Made by a program: the position numbers and the translations under genes
Shown here: positions 8,605-15,178 of the stretch, in pieces
Layout of the letters: each line of letters starts with the position of its first letter
How positions within the stretch are numbered: position 1 is the stretch's first letter
Source of the DNA: UBA4874 sp002399435
Lineage (GTDB): Bacteria; Bacillota; Clostridia; Caldicoprobacterales; DTU083
Length of the DNA stretch: 36,153 bases
Reading direction: 5' to 3'
Assembly: GCA_036823195.1 (NCBI GenBank)
Contig: DAISGI010000021.1
Coordinates: forward strand, 1 to 36,153
The notes under the pieces: model-generated
What the model saw: only the letters and a program-made list of their open reading frames with translations
Told to the model about the DNA's origin: nothing
The model's database searches: none

Positions 8605-8696
8605 AAATCGTGAAACATCTGTACGTATCGGAACATGCATGATAAAATCAGAACAGGAAATGCAGTTGTTATGATGATAAACAGGGAGGAATGAAA

Positions 8697-9044
8697 ATGA
8701 ACAGCAAGTATCTTAAAAACATTGAATCGGAGCAGGTCCTGTCCCTGCTGAAACTGGTGGATTACCAGCAAGGGCAGGTCGTCAGCCGGACTCTGGTCCA
8801 GAATGAGGCGGTCAGCATCACTCTCTTTTCCTTTGACAAGGGAGAAGAGATCAGTACCCACACTTCGGATGGTGATGCCATGCTGACGGTCCTGGAAGGC
8901 GATGCGAAGATTACCGTTGGCGGGAAAGATCATGCCCTGGCGCAGGGACAGACCATTGTTATGCCGGCTCAGGTTCCCCATGCAGTGGCAGCGGAGAATC
9001 CGTTCAAAATGATTTTGATTGTCGTGTTTCCCCAGGCGGATTGA
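8697..9044 (+). CDS. Small cupin-domain protein
   Basis: The protein is 115 aa with a single cupin barrel. The segment FDKGEEISTHTSDGDAMLTVLEG matches cupin motif 1, with H, D and E as likely metal ligands or their replacements, and GQTIVMPAQVPHAVAAE matches motif 2 with its conserved P-x-x-x-P-H. Such small cupins often bind a metal and may sense or modify small molecules; the substrate is unknown. ATG 8697 is preferred over ATG 8691 because AGGGAGGA ends at 8690, leaving seven bases to 8697 but almost none to 8691. Confidence 0.85.
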   Translation: MNSKYLKNIESEQVLSLLKLVDYQQGQVVSRTLVQNEAVSITLFSFDKGEEISTHTSDGDAMLTVLEGDAKITVGGKDHALAQGQTIVMPAQVPHAVAAENPFKMILIVVFPQAD

Positions 9045-9081
9045 TAAAAGCCGGGGACGGATTCGTATGCTTCCTGTTTCA

Positions 9082-9540
9082 TTAGCGGACCGACATAACA
9101 TAGATCTGGCAGGGATTCCATTCATCCCAAAGGGTCGGAAAGCACTCCAGTTCCCGGAATCCCATTCTTTTATAAAAGGCGGACGTTTGGTCGTACTCCT
9201 TATAGTGCCCTTCCTGTACCGTTTTCACCTGAAGGAAGGAGTACCCATGTCCCTTTGCGTATGAGTGAAAATGTTCGAACAGAGCTCTTCCGATACCACA
9301 CCTGTGATACTCTTTGCGAACTCCCATCACATAAATCTCCGCTGTATAAGGACTTGTTTCCTTCAGTGCAAGAAACCCGCGTGCTTTTCCGTTTTCTATA
9401 TCTGCCCAGAAAGGCATCTCCCTGCTGCAGTGAATATACTCTGCCGTGCTTTCGGGAAGCCCGAACCATTCCGGCAGGGATTCCAGTATCTGTGTGGATA
9501 TGTTCTCTTTTTGTTTCACATCTGTAATGCGTTGTACCAT
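9082..9540 (-). CDS. GNAT family N-acetyltransferase
   Basis: The protein is 152 aa. The acetyl-CoA binding motif A is visible as MGVRKEYHRCGIGRALFEHF (R-x-x-G-x-G/A pattern), followed by motif B with DQTSAFYKRMGFRELECF. This is the layout of GCN5-related acetyltransferases, which move an acetyl group from acetyl-CoA to an amine. The ending WDEWNPCQIYVMSV resembles uncharacterised GNATs of Clostridia. ATG 9540 follows AGGGAGAGGGAAC. The gene converges on the cupin gene with only 37 bp between them. The acceptor is unknown. Confidence 0.9.
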   Translation of the reverse strand: MVQRITDVKQKENISTQILESLPEWFGLPESTAEYIHCSREMPFWADIENGKARGFLALKETSPYTAEIYVMGVRKEYHRCGIGRALFEHFHSYAKGHGYSFLQVKTVQEGHYKEYDQTSAFYKRMGFRELECFPTLWDEWNPCQIYVMSVR

Positions 9541-9571
9541 GTTCCCTCTCCCTGATATGGACTTCAGGAAT

Positions 9572-9577
9572 ATTATA
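9572..9577 (-). promoter_or_regulatory. Candidate -10 box for the acetyltransferase gene
   Basis: A perfect TATAAT on the minus strand lies 32 bp upstream of the acetyltransferase start. No good -35 box lies 16-18 bp behind it, so the assignment is tentative. Confidence 0.4.
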
Positions 9578-9667
9578 CGCTGGTGTATATAGCTTTGCTA
9601 TCAATGCATTTCCTGGTCAATATTATCATATATCAAAAAATATTTATTGTATTACGATAAATAACAA

Positions 9668-9696
9668 TTGATTTTCATAAAGAAATAGCTTATAAT
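9668..9696 (+). promoter_or_regulatory. Promoter of the DUF2975-HTH pair
   Basis: TTGATT (9668-9673), a 17-bp spacer and TATAAT (9691-9696) form a near-consensus sigma-A promoter. The surrounding 120 bp are very AT-rich. Transcription would start near 9703, about 50 nt before the ATG. Confidence 0.8.
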
Positions 9697-9752
9697 AAGA
9701 AGAGCTGGAATTTTGATTTTTATGAAATGATGACTTAAAGGAGGATCTTTTT

Positions 9753-10232
9753 ATGAGTCAAGCCAAATTATCCAGGTGGCTCAAGGCCATTATGATCGGA
9801 GCGGGAATTGGTATCACCATTGTTTATTTTCTTATGATTCCCGTTGTAGGGAAGGACATCGTCACGCTGAATCCGGAATTTGCCTATTGCTATTGGCCCT
9901 GGCTGATTTTTCTTTGGATAACTTCTGTTCCTTTATATGCTGCTGCTGTTTTTGGCTGGAAGATCGCAAGGGAAATTGGGCTGGACAATTCCTTTTCCAG
10001 AGAGAATGCAGTGAGCCTGAAACGGATCTCCCAACTTGCTGTTGCAGACACCCTATATTTCTTTATCGGCATTGTTGTATTCAGTTTGCTGAACATGATT
10101 CACAGCAGTATCGTTATTGCGGCATTTTTCGTTTTATGTGTGGGCATTGTCATTATCATTGTGTCTGCGGGGCTGTCCCATCTTGTCTATAAAGCGGCAA
10201 AAATGCGGGAAGAAAATGAATTAACCATTTGA
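9753..10232 (+). CDS. DUF2975 four-helix membrane protein
   Basis: The protein is 159 aa with four predicted membrane helices at about 10-32, 46-68, 95-115 and 120-145. The arrangement, the polar loop with SRENAVSLKRISQLAVADTL and the ending HLVYKAAKMREENELTI match DUF2975. Members are nearly always encoded next to a small YozG-like HTH regulator, as here with a 14-bp gap. The biochemical role is unknown; by association it may be a membrane partner or target of the regulator. The start follows AAAGGAGG at 9737-9744. Confidence 0.88.
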   Translation: MSQAKLSRWLKAIMIGAGIGITIVYFLMIPVVGKDIVTLNPEFAYCYWPWLIFLWITSVPLYAAAVFGWKIAREIGLDNSFSRENAVSLKRISQLAVADTLYFFIGIVVFSLLNMIHSSIVIAAFFVLCVGIVIIIVSAGLSHLVYKAAKMREENELTI

Positions 10233-10246
10233 GGTGAAAATAAAGT

Positions 10247-10447
10247 ATGATTGTGATCAATATAGATGTGATGCTGGCCAAAAGGAAAATGAGTGTCACT
10301 GAACTTTCGGATAAAGTTGGCATCACCCTGTCCAATATTTCCATACTGAAAAACGGGAAGGCAAAAGCGATCCGGGTTGATACACTGGATAAAATCTGCA
10401 AGGCACTGAAGTGTCAGCCGGGCGATGTACTGGAATGGAGGGAATAG
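10247..10447 (+). CDS. Small Xre/YozG-type HTH regulator
   Basis: The protein is 66 aa and consists almost entirely of one helix-turn-helix domain. MLAKRKMSVTELSDKVGITLSNISILKNGKAKAIR forms helices 1-3, and DTLDKICKALKCQPGDVLEW is the typical closing of the HTH_26/YozG subgroup. It probably binds DNA as a dimer and regulates its own operon with the DUF2975 gene. GAGGTGA precedes the ATG. The gene ends 11 bp from the convergent HAD gene. Confidence 0.9.
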   Translation: MIVINIDVMLAKRKMSVTELSDKVGITLSNISILKNGKAKAIRVDTLDKICKALKCQPGDVLEWRE

Positions 10448-10458
10448 GGGGCAGCCCT

Positions 10459-11112
10459 TCATCCCTTCAGAATCTCCAGCAGCTCTGCTGGCGTGTCCAC
10501 GATCCGGCTTGCTCCGGAAGCCTGCAGGTCGGATTTGTTCCGGAATCCCCAGGAAACGGAAAGACAGTCGATCCCTGCATTCTCAGCGGTTTTGATATCC
10601 ACCTCGGAATCACCGATGTATACGGAAGAAGCTTTTTCCGCATGAAGCAGCCGCATAGCCTCCAATGCAGTATCCGGACAGGGCTTCCTCCGGATTCCCT
10701 TTGATTCGCCGATGGCGACCGATATGACGTCCCGGAAATAGTATTCTGCCAGCTCCTTGACCAGGACATCGGCTTTATTTGAAACAATGGCCATGTGATA
10801 ACCCAGAGCCTTTAGTTCCGGCAGGACTTTTTCCAGTCCTTTATAGGGCCTTGTCTTGTTACGGCTGTTCTTTGAATAATGGCTTCCAAAAAAGGAATAA
10901 ATCTCCTGAAACTGTGGGTGCTGCTGTCCATCCGGTACGGATCGTTCCACCAGTGCCAGCATGCCGTTGCCAAGAAAACGCCGTACTTCCATTTTTGTTT
11001 TGGTTGGCAGATGAAATTTTGTAAGGGCAGCATTGACGCTGTCCCGTAAATCATCCAGAGTATCCAGCAGGGTACCGTCCAGATCCCAGATGATGCTATT
11101 ATATTTTTCCAT
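10459..11112 (-). CDS. HAD-superfamily phosphatase (phosphoglycolate phosphatase-like)
   Basis: The protein is 217 aa from ATG 11112. It has HAD motif I IIWDLDGTLLDT (nucleophile D10, acid D12), motif II IVSNK, a motif III Lys in the GIRRKPCPD segment, and motif IV YIGDSEVDIKTAENAG. An alpha-helical cap lies between motifs I and II. This is the Gph/PpaX/YjjG-type arrangement, hydrolysing small phosphate esters. The start is uncertain. ATG 11112 fits the family N-terminus but has only a poor, distant AGGAA. A strong AGGAGGTGA lies near 11170, and an in-frame TTG at 11157 would add 15 residues. The gene converges with the HTH gene. Confidence 0.9.
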   Translation of the reverse strand: MEKYNSIIWDLDGTLLDTLDDLRDSVNAALTKFHLPTKTKMEVRRFLGNGMLALVERSVPDGQQHPQFQEIYSFFGSHYSKNSRNKTRPYKGLEKVLPELKALGYHMAIVSNKADVLVKELAEYYFRDVISVAIGESKGIRRKPCPDTALEAMRLLHAEKASSVYIGDSEVDIKTAENAGIDCLSVSWGFRNKSDLQASGASRIVDTPAELLEILKG

Positions 11113-11222
11113 TGGTTTGTGGCAAGTTCCTGTTCCCTTTTGGGGATGGCCAGACAAGATGCCACGGTTCACCTCCTGTGGGATTGCTGTTTATGCTGTG
11201 AATCCCAAAATCAATCCTTCCC

Positions 11223-11251
11223 ATTATCCCTTTTAAATATTTTGTTGTCAA
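11223..11251 (-). promoter_or_regulatory. Promoter of the HAD phosphatase gene
   Basis: On the minus strand a perfect TTGACA (11251-11246), a 17-bp spacer and GATAAT (11228-11223) form a near-consensus promoter. Transcription would start near 11216. Confidence 0.8.
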
Positions 11252-11272
11252 GTTGGATGGTAAAATAATCAA

Positions 11273-11303
11273 CGCCTTCAAAATATATGTATATCGGAAG
11301 GCG
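11273..11303 (-). terminator. Candidate terminator after the chromate transporter pair
   Basis: CGCCTTC (11273-11279) pairs with GAAGGCG (11297-11303), with further ATATA/TATAT pairing inside. On the minus strand the stem is followed by TTGATTATTTT, a loose T-rich tract. It lies between the chromate transporter genes and the next promoter, a sensible place for a terminator. Confidence 0.4.
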
Positions 11304-11385
11304 CATGAAGATAGGGAATTGATTCCATTTCCATTTCCACTGTCATGAATCATTGCATGGGATGAAGAGGGAGAGGGATCGGGGA

Positions 11386-11949
11386 TCACAGGAAATGATA
11401 GATGACTCCGCCCAGGACTCCGGCTCCCAGCATGACGAAGACCGGGTCCACTTTTGTTTTCCTCAGGATGGTCACACACAGGGCAATCAGGGCAACTGCA
11501 ATGAAGTCGATACGGTTTATCCGAAAGGAAACAGCGGCTCCGCTCCACACGGCCTGGACAATCATGGATATCCCTGCCGATGCGATCAGCCCCACGACAG
11601 CAGGATGAAGACCGTTTAGGATCCCCTGGATGTATTTCAGATCCCTGTACTTTTTGTACAATGCCGAGATCAGCAAAACGATAATGGTGGACGGAAGGAT
11701 ACATCCAAAAGTTGCTGCCATCGCTCCCTGGATTCCTGCGATGCGTGTACCGACGAATGTGGCGGAATTAATCGAGATTGGTCCGGGTGTCATCTGCGAT
11801 ATGGTGACGATATCGGTAAACTCCCTCATGTCCAGCCAGCCGTATTGATTGACGACCTGAGTCTGGATCAATGGCAATGATGCATAGCCGCCGCCAAAAC
11901 TAAACATCCCGATCTGAAAGAATACCCAGAATAATTTAAGATAAATCAT
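11386..11949 (-). CDS. chrA: Chromate transporter-like protein, second half (CHR domain)
   Basis: The protein is 187 aa with about six membrane helices. It carries the CHR-family signature FFQIGMFSFGGGYASLPLI and the conserved SQMTPGPISINSATFVGTR. Short single-domain CHR proteins occur as adjacent pairs that together replace the duplicated long ChrA, as here. The family exports chromate or related oxyanions by proton antiport; the actual substrate in an anaerobe is unclear. The ATG overlaps the end of the upstream gene by 14 bp and has GGGAGACGGCAATC before it, so translation is probably coupled. Confidence 0.9.
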   Translation of the reverse strand: MIYLKLFWVFFQIGMFSFGGGYASLPLIQTQVVNQYGWLDMREFTDIVTISQMTPGPISINSATFVGTRIAGIQGAMAATFGCILPSTIIVLLISALYKKYRDLKYIQGILNGLHPAVVGLIASAGISMIVQAVWSGAAVSFRINRIDFIAVALIALCVTILRKTKVDPVFVMLGAGVLGGVIYHFL

Positions 11950-12520
11950 GATTGCCGTCTCCCTTTCCTGTCTCTTTTTTCACGGACAGGCAGCCGACCA
12001 GCCCGCAGATCAAAATAACATAAACCGGATTGACATGAAACAAGGCGGCTGCGATAAAGGAGCCTGCCATAAGGATCGCCGGGACGATCCAGTGATGTTC
12101 CTTTAAAATGGTTCGCCCCATGGTGATCACAACATCAATAATGACGGCGCAGACGCCTGCCTGCATGCCCCGCAGGACATTTTTCACAATCGTGTTCCCG
12201 ATAAAAGCACTGTAACCAACGGAGATAATGGATAACAATATAAATGGCGGCAATACGGTTCCCAGTATTGCAACGAGAGCGCCGGGAATCCCGGAAAGCC
12301 GATAGCCAAGCAAAACGGCTGCGTTTACGGCAATTGCACCCGGTGAGGACTGCGCAATTGCTGTAAAATCAAGTATTTCCCTTTCATCAATCCAATGAAG
12401 TTTATCCACAAACTTCTTCTTCATTAAGGAAATGATGACATACCCACCTCCGAAGGTAAAAGCGCTTAACTGAAAAGTTTCAAGAAAGAGCTTCCAGTAA
12501 AATTTCTTATCCTGTTTCAA
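11936..12520 (-). CDS. chrA: Chromate transporter-like protein, first half (CHR domain)
   Basis: The protein is 194 aa from a TTG at 12520. The frame remains open 51 codons further upstream, but those encode a Lys/Arg/Glu-rich stretch unlike the family. AGGGGG sits eight bases before the TTG, and MKQDKKFYWKLFLETFQLSAF is a normal CHR opening. Visible signatures are AFTFGGGYVIISLM and AQSSPGAIAVNAAVLLGYR. It forms the partner half of the transporter with the downstream gene. A LysR-type gene is divergent, the usual layout for LysR control of short CHR pairs. Confidence 0.88.
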   Translation of the reverse strand: MKQDKKFYWKLFLETFQLSAFTFGGGYVIISLMKKKFVDKLHWIDEREILDFTAIAQSSPGAIAVNAAVLLGYRLSGIPGALVAILGTVLPPFILLSIISVGYSAFIGNTIVKNVLRGMQAGVCAVIIDVVITMGRTILKEHHWIVPAILMAGSFIAAALFHVNPVYVILICGLVGCLSVKKETGKGDGNHDLS

Positions 12521-12678
12521 ACAAAAATCCCCCTGTCTTTTTTCTTTGAGACGATCTTTCTTACGTTTGGAACGAATTCCCCGAATTACCGGTTTCCTTT
12601 TACTGTAAATCCACTGCCTGATATTGTTTTCCTCTATCTTTTCCTGTTCCTGTTCTATTATAGCCCTGAGCATTGCAT

Positions 12679-12697
12679 AAGTATAATATTATTACTT
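12679..12697. promoter_or_regulatory. Candidate LysR-type operator between chrA pair and lysR gene
   Basis: AAGTA (12679-12683) and TACTT (12693-12697) form an inverted repeat with a 9-bp AT-rich centre, inside the 279-bp divergent region 12521-12799. LysR regulators typically bind such interrupted T-N11-A dyads. The rest of the region holds no other gene I can support. Confidence 0.4.
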
Positions 12698-12799
12698 TAT
12701 ATAAATCATATTGTTTAGCTTATGAATAGAAGTCTGCTTTTTTGTGTGGTAAAATAGATCAGGAACAAGGGCATACGATAGCAATGGAAGGTGAAACAG

Positions 12800-13690
12800 T
12801 TGACGGTACGACATATGAAAATTTTTGTAACGGTATGCGGGGAAAAAAGTATTACGAAGGCTGCGGAGAAGCTTCACATTGCGCAGCCTGCTGTGAGCAT
12901 TGCTGTGAAGGAGCTGGAGGATCATTATCATGTCCGGCTGTTTGACCGCATCTCCCGCCGGCTCTATCTTACCGACATTGGCAGGAGCTTTCTTGAGTAT
13001 GCGACTCATATTGTCTCACTGTTTGACGACATGGAGAGCAATATGCACCAATGGGAGCGCTCCGGCAAGCTTCGAATCGGCGCTTCCATTACGGTGGGGA
13101 CTCACTTTATGCCGCAGTATGTCCGTGCCTTTTACGAAACGCATCCTCAGGCAAGGATAGAAGTTTTCATTGGCAGCTCCGATTTAATAGAAAAAAAGAT
13201 TCTGCAAAGCGATCTGGATTTTGCCCTGATTGAAGGTGCAGTCCATTCCGATTATATACGCAGTGAAATCTATCAAAAGGATCAATTGGCTGTCGTCTGC
13301 AGTCCGTCTGACCCTTTGTGCGGAAAGGGCACGGTCTCCATGGAACAGCTTCTCTCCCGGCCGCTGCTGCTGCGGGAAAAGGGAAGCGGCACCAGGGAAC
13401 TGTTTGATCATGCCCTTGCATCTCTGGAATATACGTACACCCCATCCTGGGAGAGCACCAGTACGGAGGCTCTTTTAAATGCGGTCCGGGAGGGCCTGGG
13501 CGTTTCGGTTCTGTCCGATATTCTGGTGCAGGAGGAACGGAAGAAAGGAACGATTGTGGAATTGAACGTGGAAAATCTGCATCTTGACCGGAGGTTTCGT
13601 ATCATTTATCATAAGAACAAATATCTCACCAATACCTCAAGGGAATTCATAGAAATGTGCAAGGATTTCAGGGGAGAGACGGAGAACTAA
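12800..13690 (+). CDS. LysR-family transcriptional regulator
   Basis: The protein is 296 aa from TTG 12800. This start gives MTVRHMKIFVTVCGEKSITK, the standard LysR N-terminus, and leaves GGAAGGTG six bases upstream; GTG 12791 would overlap that site. The winged HTH occupies residues 1-60 (SITKAAEKLHIAQPAVSIAVKELE). The effector domain follows from about 90, with LRIGASITVGTHFMPQY opening it, as in the CysL/CbbR branch. It is divergent from the chromate-transporter-like pair and most likely controls it in response to an anion or metabolite. The ligand is unknown. Confidence 0.92.
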   Translation: MTVRHMKIFVTVCGEKSITKAAEKLHIAQPAVSIAVKELEDHYHVRLFDRISRRLYLTDIGRSFLEYATHIVSLFDDMESNMHQWERSGKLRIGASITVGTHFMPQYVRAFYETHPQARIEVFIGSSDLIEKKILQSDLDFALIEGAVHSDYIRSEIYQKDQLAVVCSPSDPLCGKGTVSMEQLLSRPLLLREKGSGTRELFDHALASLEYTYTPSWESTSTEALLNAVREGLGVSVLSDILVQEERKKGTIVELNVENLHLDRRFRIIYHKNKYLTNTSREFIEMCKDFRGETEN

Positions 13691-13724
13691 GTCCATAAAT
13701 CCATATGGAAAAGGAGAAAATACA

Positions 13725-14441
13725 GTGAAGGACAAGATAAAGGTTATCTCCTATAATATTCATGCCGGCAGAGATGCGGATGGGGGCTTCAATCTGGACA
13801 GGATTGCTCATATTATAGCGGAAGAAAATGCGGATATGGTTGGACTCAATGAAGTGGATCAAGGCACACGCAGAAGCAAAGGACTGGATCAGGCAAAATA
13901 TATTGCTGACAAGTTACACTGTCACTATGTATTTGGCAAGGCTATCAACCATAGCGGCGGCGAATATGGGAATGCCTTTCTCTGCAAATATCCTGTGGCC
14001 GCATCAAAAAACCACAGATTGCCGGTTCATAGCTCAGCGATCAGTGAGCCAAGGTCGATGCTGGAATGTGATGTGAATAGGAATGGAAAATTGATAAAGG
14101 TTTTTACCACCCATCTTGGATTGAGCAAGGCTGAGAGGCAATTATCCATACAATATATTTTCAATGTGTTAGGGGCCATGGATACCAGTGTTGTTTTGCT
14201 GGGAGATTTTAATCTTGTGCATGCGAAGGATTTTGAAGAACTATTACCTCTTGGGAATGTACTCAGGGATACGGCGGAAGATATCGGGGACGGTTCTGAT
14301 TTATTGACGTTTGATTCAAGGAATCCACGCGCAAAGATTGACTATATATTGTCTTCGAAAGATATGAAAACTTTGAATACCTATACACGGCCCTCTGTGG
14401 CCTCTGATCATCTGCCGCTTATATGTGAATTGGAATTTTAA
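13725..14441 (+). CDS. Endonuclease/exonuclease/phosphatase family protein
   Basis: The protein is 238 aa from GTG 13725, with AAGGAG eight bases upstream. The fold's catalytic motifs are in order: ISYNIHAG (Asn), LNEVDQG (metal-binding Glu), THLGLSKAERQ, LLGDFNL (Asp/Asn) and the terminal SDHLPL (Asp/His). This metal-dependent phosphodiesterase superfamily includes DNases, sphingomyelinases and inositol phosphatases. With no signal peptide it should be cytosolic. The substrate cannot be told from sequence. The gene follows lysR by 34 bp and ends before a terminator. Confidence 0.88.
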   Translation: MKDKIKVISYNIHAGRDADGGFNLDRIAHIIAEENADMVGLNEVDQGTRRSKGLDQAKYIADKLHCHYVFGKAINHSGGEYGNAFLCKYPVAASKNHRLPVHSSAISEPRSMLECDVNRNGKLIKVFTTHLGLSKAERQLSIQYIFNVLGAMDTSVVLLGDFNLVHAKDFEELLPLGNVLRDTAEDIGDGSDLLTFDSRNPRAKIDYILSSKDMKTLNTYTRPSVASDHLPLICELEF

Positions 14442-14478
14442 TAAAAGTAGAGATGATTAAGACAAGTTAATAAAAGTT

Positions 14479-14515
14479 AAAAAAGGGATAAGCTGAGGCC
14501 CGGCGATCCTTTTTT
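14479..14515 (+). terminator. Intrinsic terminator after the phosphodiesterase gene
   Basis: AAAAAAGGGAT (14479-14489) pairs with ATCCTTTTTT (14506-14515), with one bulged G. The A-rich and T-rich flanks would allow termination from either side. It separates the gene ending at 14441 from the hydrogenase maturation promoter. Confidence 0.65.
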
Positions 14516-14537
14516 GTGTTTTCTTTGCGGGCAATGC

Positions 14538-14566
14538 TTGACAGATCCTGGAGCGGATGATAAAGT
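14538..14566 (+). promoter_or_regulatory. Promoter of the hydrogenase maturation operon
   Basis: A perfect TTGACA (14538-14543), a 17-bp spacer and TAAAGT (14561-14566) form a likely promoter. Transcription would start near 14573, leaving a leader of about 200 nt before the first gene. Confidence 0.65.
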
Positions 14567-14572
14567 TTATAG

Positions 14573-14770
14573 GTATCATAAAAATGGAAAAACAATGAAA
14601 TGCAATGTATCTGCCCGCTTTCTTTGCCGGAAGATACAGGGCTCTGTTTTTTACCCGACCGCAAGGTTTTCCGAGCGGAAAGGCGCATTCGGTGTGTGAC
14701 TTCTTTTTAGCCGATTACTCTCTTTCTGTCCTGGAAAGGGAGTTTTTTATTTGGAAAGGAGCAGGCCTTT
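14573..14770 (+). promoter_or_regulatory. Structured leader of the hydrogenase maturation operon (possible riboswitch or attenuator)
   Basis: The leader holds a hairpin closed by TGTATCT (14606-14612) and AGATACA (14632-14638), then a T6 run at 14647-14652. Next comes a GC-rich block with TTTCCG/CGGAAA complementarity around 14668-14681, and finally an intrinsic terminator at 14717-14748. The terminator stands between promoter and first ribosome site, the hallmark of transcription attenuation. I do not recognise the sequence as a known riboswitch class. Confidence 0.55.
14717..14748 (+). terminator. Intrinsic terminator in the leader, just before the first ribosome site
   Basis: ACTCTCTTTC (14717-14726) pairs with GAAAGGGAGT (14734-14743) over ten positions with one G-U, loop of seven, followed by TTTTTT to 14748. 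AAAGGAG begins at 14755. Its position suggests conditional read-through into the operon. Confidence 0.8.
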
Positions 14771-15022
14771 TTGGAAAAGAGAATCGGAATTGTGGGTATT
14801 GTGGTACAGGATCTATCCTCTGCGGATCGTGTCAACACTGTTTTACATGAGCATGCCGACTTAATTGTTGGAAGGATGGGTATTCCGTATCGGGAACGGG
14901 GAGTATCGGTGATATCGCTGATTGTGGATGGAACCAATGATGAGATCAGCGCCATGACCGGCAAACTGGGCCGGATTTCCGCTGTCAAAGTGAAGTCCAT
15001 GATCTCAAAGATCGACCGGTAG
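14771..15022 (+). CDS. TM1266-like iron-only hydrogenase system regulator
   Basis: The protein is 83 aa from TTG 14771, with AAAGGAG nine bases upstream. MEKRIGIVGIVVQDLSSADRVNTVLHEHADLIVGRMGIPYRERGVSVISLIVDG matches the small ACT/NikR-C-like family annotated as putative iron-only hydrogenase system regulator (TM1266). There is no DNA-binding domain. The family is consistently found beside hydEFG genes, but its action is not proven. It heads the operon here, 156 bp before hydG. Confidence 0.88.
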   Translation: MEKRIGIVGIVVQDLSSADRVNTVLHEHADLIVGRMGIPYRERGVSVISLIVDGTNDEISAMTGKLGRISAVKVKSMISKIDR

Positions 15023-15075
15023 CCGGAGAACTGCCTTAAAACGCGATGGACACCTTGATCATCGTCCGGTGGGTC

Positions 15076-15163
15076 GGTTTATGGAGGAGAATGCAGTGGT
15101 TTTTGGAGGAGAATGCAGAGGTTTTTGGAGGAGAATGCAGAGGTTTTTGGAGGAGAATACAGA
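15076..15163 (+). repeat. Four tandem 22-bp repeats, each with a ribosome-site-like GGAGGAG
   Basis: Units at 15076-15097, 15098-15119, 15120-15141 and 15142-15163 are head to tail with no gaps. The consensus is GGTTTTTGGAGGAGAATGCA plus GA; units 2 and 3 are identical, units 1 and 4 differ at two and one positions. Three units contain ATG directly after the GGAGGAGA. The array lies in the intercistronic RNA 15 nt before the hydG start. Confidence 0.95.
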
Positions 15164-15178
15164 AGGGAAGCGTAGGGT

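Noticed and set aside
10812..11165. 117-codon minus-strand frame starting with a GTG close to a strong AGGAGGTGA, overlapping the HAD gene
   Set aside because: Its translation has no family resemblance, while the overlapping frame carries all HAD motifs; the ribosome site probably serves the HAD gene through TTG 11157 or a leader.
14595..14699. 34-codon frame in the hydrogenase-operon leader (MKCNVSARFLCRK...) as a leader peptide
   Set aside because: No ribosome site before its ATG and no run of one amino acid that would support classical attenuation.
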